NCBI GenBank assembly: GCA_002914845.1
Contig: JXTC01000125.1
Location: 1 to 64,000, forward strand
DNA from: Trema orientale
Taxonomy: Eukaryota > Streptophyta > Magnoliopsida > Rosales > Cannabaceae
Direction of reading: 5' to 3'
Length of the DNA stretch: 64,000 bases
The notes below the pieces were generated by a model. That model made no database searches. It was not told where the DNA came from and saw only the letters and a list, made by a program, of their open reading frames with translations. Shown here one piece after another: positions 57,700-64,000 of the stretch. Each line of letters starts with the position of its first letter. The stretch's first letter is position 1. Made by a program: the position numbers and the translations under genes.

Positions 57700-60120
57700 C
57701 TAATAAAGGAAAGATAGCTTCCACTTCTCATCCTTGCATATTTCCTTCTGGCTTGCATTTACATTTTCTGGAGAATCAGATCCTGCTGGTCTGCAACATA
57801 ACCTTCCCAAACGAACATTCTCCTGGTAGTAAAACAAATCATGACAGGGCAGCATCGTTAGACACAAAACAGAAAAAAATGACACCCAATTGAGACCAGA
57901 GAGAGAGATGTGGAAGAAATATATATATATTGTGGTGAATTTACCTGAGTGTCATCATTGTCATAGCGAACAACGAAAATGCACTGGCAGCTATTTAGAT
58001 CATGCAGATGCCTATGGATATCCACAACATGGGCATCATGGTAGACTGCGTGATGGTCTGTTTCCTGCAAATAAGCCATTGAGCATAATGTTAAACAATA
58101 ACGACTTTTTGGGAACAGATTTGGGCAACCTAACACTATAATGGGTTGGGTTTCGATCGTGTGAATTTGTCTGAAGTCCTTAACTGGTCGTTGTTATGCC
58201 TCCTTGGACACATCCTAGGGGGTAAATTCCAAAAGCAAAAGAGATTACCTGGAAACAGAGGACAAGATCCCCAACCTTCACCTTGTGACACTCCGAAGGT
58301 TCCAAAGGAATAGATCTATCACGCACTCTTGTTCTCACGTTCACCCACTCATCATCCTCCTTACGATAGCCAGCAAACCTCACACGAGCTTCCTGCGGTA
58401 CGTGATGACATAAACGCTTTTGTCAAGGCTAAGAAATATCATTTGTAGATCTCTTTTCAAGCTGGGATGATAGAAGAATCCAAAGTTGTAATTCTCTCCT
58501 AGACAAGGGAGTTCATTAGTGGCACCTTCTTGCAGTAAAATGATTACTTCCAGATAAGAACAGAAGAAAGCATCTGTATGCACTCAAGTCCTTACAGTTT
58601 ATACTGCCAATGACATACATTTACTACAAATATGTAGATTCTTTTAAAAATTTACACTACTTATATGTGTTCTTCTTTTTCTTATTTAAACCAAAAAAGC
58701 AGCCTCACTGCGAATTTTTTTTAACTAGCTTTAGTAAAAGTATTGCAAGGATGTAATGGCCATCATGCATTGTCTATCCCACTAATGGGCTCATGGGAGA
58801 GAAGATATGAGCTCAAAGCCATTAAACTATCTAACTAAGATCAACAAGTAAAGCGAAATAAATTCCCGCTTGAAAGAAGGGAAACAAACCACATGCCCAC
58901 TGCATATGAAACAAAGAGCACAAGAAAGGCGAGAATAAATATAAGGGACTTGAGATAAAAATTTTGATTCCATAAGCAGTTAAATGATAATAATAGTGTA
59001 TATAACAACTTACAAGTTCACCTGTATTGATAATTCTGTAGGTGAGAAATGAAGCAACATCATACCTGAAAAGCCAGAAGAAGCTTTATATGATTGCTTG
59101 TTCGACTCCAGTAGAGATACCAGAAAGATATTGATTATAGTAAACGATAAAGTATGTCGTGTAATGGCATTTAGAACAAAACTTCTTTATTACTCTATTA
59201 AAGCACTCTCACCATGCATTGTCTTTTGTTGATCTAGCTTCAAATGCCGACTCGTGAAAATCCATGATTCTGTCATCTGTATTAAAATTAACAATTTTAC
59301 CCTTCTTTCAGCAAAACCATTAAATGATCATTCAACCAAGTTTCGACAGTGGTTGGGAAAAGGATGACCTTGAGGTTTTTGAGAACTTTCAGGTGCATTG
59401 TTTGAAGTAGATGAATTAAGATCAACAAATAATTTAAGGCCATCAGGTGAGGAAATGCTTTCTGCATCTGGGTGCAGGATTTTTTGCTTATCCCGGAACC
59501 AATTTTGCACCTAGAACACAAAAAATTAACATGAAGCAGTACTGATGATTTCAATAAGTAACCAACAATTAATATCATGTTCACATAAAAACCTGTTTCC
59601 ATGTTATAGCAGATTTTCCAGCACGACTTGCTGAGCAGCTGAAAAGTAAAGAAAAATAAATTAAAAAAACATTTTCTCAATGCATATGAAACTCTAAAAT
59701 GTGACTGAAATGATTGATCACCTAAAACTCATTGCAAGTTCTTGGCAAAACTCCTGACCAAGAGATTGTTGTTCTATCTCCTTGTATAGATTCTCCATTT
59801 CCATAATCTGCCCAAAATTACTCAAAATAATAATCAACATAATAATTATAATAATAATTAAGATATTATCAAGCTAAATTTCCAGCACTAAATATCCAAC
59901 CAAAAAACTTGGCAAGCAACAGTTTTCAAGACCCAAATATGAAAATTTTAATATAACACTATTGATGATACGAGATAGCAAAAACCCGTATACAAAACCC
60001 CTAAAGTAGACCCATTGAAGAAAAATAAGATAGAGATAAAAATAAAGGCACCTCTGCTAGAGTGAACTCGGAGCTAGAATTCCCTCCATTTCTTGACCCC
60101 AACTTGTCCATTTCTGGCAT
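57700..60120 (-). CDS. SHH1: SAWADEE homeodomain protein (SHH1/DTF1 type)
   Basis: Nine exons, all GT-AG with matching phases: 60052-60120, 59722-59807, 59593-59638, 59369-59510, 59213-59276, 59014-59065, 58249-58392, 57945-58064, 57700-57822. They encode 281 residues. An ATG three codons in (60111) is an alternative start; an in-frame stop lies just upstream of 60120. A divergent homeodomain (about residues 18-78) includes [10 protein letters not shown] in helix 3. From about 124 a SAWADEE domain follows, with [65 protein letters not shown] and [10 protein letters not shown]. Cys/His residues in the second half fit its zinc site. In Arabidopsis SHH1 reads H3K9me/unmethylated H3K4 and recruits Pol IV for RNA-directed DNA methylation; SHH2 is the alternative orthologue. 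Confidence 0.93.
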
Positions 60121-61173
60121 AGAGATTCAGATAGCACGATGTTAATGGAGAATGGGTGGGATTTCTCAGTCCTGGGTTTCCACCGAGTTTTACGTCTTAT
60201 GTACCTAACGACCGATGGAAGGAGCGACGGACCTGTCGTTTCTTGCTTTGGCTTTGTTATCATCATTTTTGTCGTTTAACAATGTCATTGTCGTTTTTTG
60301 CTTTATTTTTCTTGTTTGCTCGTCTGTAAATATATGTGCCGTATTGCTTTAATTATTCTTGTCATTTTTACGCTATTTATCCTTTTTTCCTTTCTGTCGT
60401 AGTCTCCCAGTTTATACGTCGTTTTTATTTATTTTTTATTTTGTGGTTTTGTTTTGTTGTTCTTTTCCTTTTATTGTCGTTTTATCGTTTTGATGTGGTA
60501 ATATCATCTGTTCAATTGTGGTTTTCTATTATCGTTTTTGTTACATTGTTGTTTTAACATGTGCCATCATTTTCGGGTAATTATCCTTTTTTTGTTTTTT
60601 GCCGTTTTTCCTTACGTTAATACTTAATTTGTCTTCTTCGACTCTTTTCCATTATTTTTCCAGATAAGTGTCTTCTAAAGTCTGTATATTTGTCATTTCC
60701 AATTTGACGTACATTTTTATGTCGTTTTTGAGGTTGTCGTTTTGAAATTTGTGTCGTATCCTTCTACTCGTAATTGTCGTTTTGCTTTGTTCTTCACGTT
60801 TTTGTCTTTTACTGCTGTTGCCGTTTACTTTTTTACTGTCGTTTTCATGCTATTGTCGTTTCTTAGACATTATTGCCCTTGGTTTGTTGTTAACGAGGAA
60901 ATTAATATTTTAAAGACATTCAAATTTGAGATAATAAGAATAGCATTCTCCAATAAACGACTATAATGCAAAGGAACCTTTTGGCGTATGCACACCTAAG
61001 GCAAGCAAATTAAAAGGTTACTTTACTTCCAAGACACAATTACTTTGATCTAATGAGCTCTATGATTCCTCATTTCATATAACAAACCTCATATGTATAA
61101 TGTATGAATATTAAGTTGGTAAAATAAAAATTAAAATGAAAAAACAAAATAAAAATGAAATTCCACTATTTGA
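60121..61173. other. Intergenic space SHH1 / XTH, filled by motif array 4
   Basis: Upstream of SHH1 and downstream of XTH. Most of it is the TGTCGTTTT array; the rest is AT-rich 3' flank of XTH. No gene seen. The array starts about 150 bp from the SHH1 start codon, so it may overlap its promoter. Confidence 0.6.
60268..60870 (+). repeat. TGTCGTTTT motif array 4
   Basis: Exact GTCGTTT occurs about nine times on the + strand (near 60273, 60291, 60418, 60476, 60721, 60737, 60777, 60838 and 60856), plus CCGTTTT, ATCGTTTT and similar variants. This is the densest of the four arrays. Spacing is irregular (about 15 to 240 bp), so it is not a simple satellite. Confidence 0.6.
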
Positions 61174-62406
61174 TCAATACTTGGGTAGAGAGCACTCCTT
61201 GGGAAGATTGTTTTGGAACCTCTCGTTATCTTGGCAATAGTCATAAATCATGTGGTACTTCCTAACCCATCTGAATAACCTTCTCTGTGTGGATGTTAGT
61301 GAGCTGAACTTCTCCTTGTGCCACCAATTAGTAGAGCTTTCTGCCCTGCAAAACCTTGCATTTCCATTCCAAACGCATGCATCTATCTTATGGTTCCTAA
61401 AGGAAGCTATGAATGGTCCTTTTGACCAATCAATTTTGTCCTTTCCGCCTCGGGTTGCCCAGCTGTCGCCATTCCATAGGCTGACTTTGATGCTCATTGG
61501 CTGCCACCGTGGAAATCCCACACCCTTGTCTGCATGGTTTCTGTACACTCTTATGGGGACCCAATCCACCATGAACCTATCAAAATACAAAATCATATAG
61601 TTTTTGCTTAACAATTTATCAAAATGTATGCATGTAAAAGCCCCTATCTTTTTCAGTCATATTTCTTTTACATGTATAGACTACAGTAGTTTCACATCTA
61701 CTACAATGAAAAAAAAAAACGGAACTTACACAATTTGGTGAAGGTTCCACAATATGGAATAGATATGGAAATCCTTGGTGGGATCAAACCAGAGATTAAT
61801 CCTTTCCTCACGGTTGTCAAAGCCATCAGCAAAAATATTTGTCTGAAGAATATATGGTTGACCAGCCACATTACCAAGGAACTCAAAGTCTATCTCATCA
61901 CGGTTTGGTTGATCAGATGTCAACTGCAATATTTATAGTATTTTTCCAAAGTTAATGGCATCAAATGAGCTATAACTCAAAAAAAAAAAAAAAAGTATAT
62001 AGAAGAGAAGAAGAAATAAAAGGAGTCTTACATAATAGGCCACAACTGTGCCAGCTGAATCCCCTGGTACTAGCTTTATTTGCATGTCAATCTGGCCAAA
62101 CAAAAACATCTGATTCGAAGCAAAACCGGCTCCTATAAATATACATAATCAGAACAACTGATAATGTTTGAATCAAAACGAATGTTTAGGGTTCTTTTAT
62201 CTTTTTCTCATACCAGATTTTTGGTCGAGTGCCAAGCTTCTTTCGCGGCCATCGGCTGAAGTGTTCACGTGGTTAGGAGACCATGTTACAAAGAAATCCT
62301 TATTGAAGTCCCCAGTTGAAACAACAGAACCTTCTGTAGTTTGAGCAAACCTCATGCAAAGAAGGGTAGTAAAGAAAACGATGAACTTGTAATATTGGTC
62401 ATTCAT
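61174..62406 (-). CDS. XTH: Xyloglucan endotransglucosylase/hydrolase (GH16)
   Basis: Four exons with GT-AG borders: 62214-62406, 62032-62132, 61730-61923, 61174-61576. They encode 296 residues, the usual XTH length. The enzyme cuts and re-joins xyloglucan chains in the cell wall. Residues 1 to about 27 are a signal peptide. The GH16 catalytic motif is [10 protein letters not shown], with Glu108 as nucleophile, Asp110, and Glu112 as acid/base. FLGN is followed by VAG, so the N-glycosylation sequon commonly found directly after the catalytic motif is absent; an NTS sequon lies in exon 1. The C-terminal XET domain shows four cysteines ([19 protein letters not shown]). The start at 62406 is the first ATG after a TATA-like sequence. 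Confidence 0.95.
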
Positions 62407-62456
62407 GGCTAACTATTCAATGATTTTAATTGTCAATGGTAAGAGACATGGAGGAG

Positions 62457-62468
62457 CCATATAAATAG
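62457..62468 (-). promoter_or_regulatory. XTH TATA-like box
   Basis: On the minus strand CTATTTATATGG lies about 55 bp upstream of the XTH start codon. Confidence 0.45.
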
Positions 62469-64000
62469 ATACTGCATGGCAGAGAACGATGAAAATGTGA
62501 ACAAGACATTCTCTTAACGAAGACAAAATGTGACATAGAAGTAATGTTTTGATCAAGCATAGGAATATCTTTAGGATGAAGCAAAATATTGGTTAGCATC
62601 GTATTAAATATAATGATTGTTGAGGGTAATATAAATTGTACTATACTCACTAATAATAATGTCAGTTAGTTCAAATCGTGAGTCTAAAACGGTTTATTAT
62701 TAATGTTTTCCTAACTGTGGCGGCTCAGTACTTTATAAGCTGAAATCTTAAATTAGAGAGAGGAAATTCTGTTAACTCTGTATATCCTCTGTTTCCAAAT
62801 TATTCATGATAAGGCCATTATATATACCAAGCTTTGAGAACACACTTAGGCTTTCTGAATAAGAGCCTTTCTATCTGTCAATAGCAGAAAGTTGAAGAAA
62901 GTGAAAAACTTACTAGACTGCTTTCCTTTTATTTTATTTTTAATATCTTCTTTTATATATTGTACTTTTCTTTTCAGAATAACTTAGTCGTTGATCAAGC
63001 TGACCCTTTCATATATACTCACTGTTTGAAGGTATTTCAAGTTTATTCCTTCCCTCCTTTCTAGGGCTATGCAAGGGTCATATTACTTCAACTTATATGT
63101 TCACATTTTAATGTGCTCAAAACTTGGACCCAACACAAGGTTTTATAAATCTTTCTTCTTTGTCTTTTGAGACTAGAGTCTAGTTCTTTGGTCCTGTTTC
63201 TTTGTTTTAATTATCTGCCTAACTATAGTAACAGTGCTGAGTCCCTTGTTTTAATATTTGTGACCATAATGATACGCCGGTATAGTATCTTTAAAAGCAA
63301 GTTAGGTACACTAAAGGTCGAAAAACCTTAAATAACCAGGCAATTTTGATTGGACAAGGTCACAAGGCTATAGGGTAAAATAGAGTAGTCGGGTGAAGCA
63401 TATTTCTGGATGAAAATATTGAATAACAATAAAACAGTTGGTGGGTGTGTTGTAAAAAGCATAGAGCATGTCATAAAGCTAACTAATTAAACCATGTTTA
63501 GTGTGTAACTTGTTGTGTACATGAAGTAAACTGGTGAACAAAATGCCTTTATAGATGTTGGAAATGCATACTGTTCCATAGATATTTGCTTTAACAGCTT
63601 AACAAAACACATTTTCAGCTATAACATACCTTCTTGTCACCAAAGATTAAATTAATTAGCTAATTTAATAGTTTATTCTCAAGTTCTCAATAAAAAGCCA
63701 TAGTCTTTCTGCAGATTAATTTTTGGTGAGTGTTATGTGTCAATTGGGCTTATCATATTCAACATTGAAAAAGCACATACTCTACTTAATTAATGGTTCA
63801 TTGACCTCTGGCTTTCGAGTATCTGCTTCCAATAATTTCTAAAGCTCCTCTAGAAAATTTTACTATGGAAATACTATGCTGAGTTTACCACACTTTTATG
63901 TAGTAGATGAATGGATAATCACATCAACAAACATCGTAATAGAATCAGCAAAACGCGTTGGGGATTCAAACCTTCAGCCTTAACTTAAAGAGGGGCATGG
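62469..64000. other. XTH upstream / intergenic DNA to window end
   Basis: No gene, repeat family or RNA gene recognised. The sequence is AT-rich but with fewer homopolymer runs than the PR1 spacers. A promoter extending from XTH is expected in the first part. Confidence 0.55.

Overview
The window is nuclear DNA of a flowering plant. It has intron-containing genes with GT-AG splice sites, very AT-rich intergenic DNA full of poly-A/poly-T runs and microsatellites, and plant-only gene families (PR-1, SHH1-type SAWADEE homeodomain, XTH). I cannot name the species from the sequence alone.

Positions 3,450-54,785 hold a tandem cluster of nine intronless PR-1 (pathogenesis-related protein 1, CAP superfamily) genes, all on the + strand. 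Starts are at 3450, 8995, 19305, 21293, 26641, 38665, 44884, 51377 and 54303; below they are PR1-1 to PR1-9. Eight are open. PR1-6 is interrupted by one in-frame stop that replaces a conserved CAP glutamate. Each open copy encodes a secretion signal, a CAP domain with six conserved cysteines, and a C-terminal tail resembling the CAPE defence peptide. The tail is diversified from copy to copy, and in PR1-7 it is buried by loss of the normal stop codon. The outermost genes (1 and 9) resemble each other more than they resemble the inner seven. Most copies have a clear TATA box 70-120 bp upstream of the ATG. Several share upstream blocks that show the duplicated unit was once several kilobases long.

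The spaces between PR1 genes are filled with mobile-element debris: a 2.2-kb solo LTR with a 5-bp target duplication (15013-17214), a tRNA-derived SINE with a 12-bp target duplication (17429-17623) and a second copy on the other strand, a long-TIR Mutator-type MITE with a 9-bp target duplication (23151-23501), a hAT-like element (36941-37743), two copies of a Tourist-like MITE (one inside the PR1-6 promoter), six or more copies of a MITE family with CCAATCCAGTAGGTA ends, CACTA-like ends with subterminal repeats, and four + strand arrays of a TGTCGTTTT motif that I cannot assign.

From 55,324 to 62,406 the strand switches. Three multi-exon genes lie on the - strand: a small acidic nuclear protein resembling the box C/D snoRNP assembly chaperone NOPCHAP1 (DUF4598), an SHH1/DTF1-type SAWADEE homeodomain protein of RNA-directed DNA methylation, and a xyloglucan endotransglucosylase/hydrolase. 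They have no obvious functional link with the PR1 cluster. The last 1.6 kb shows no gene.
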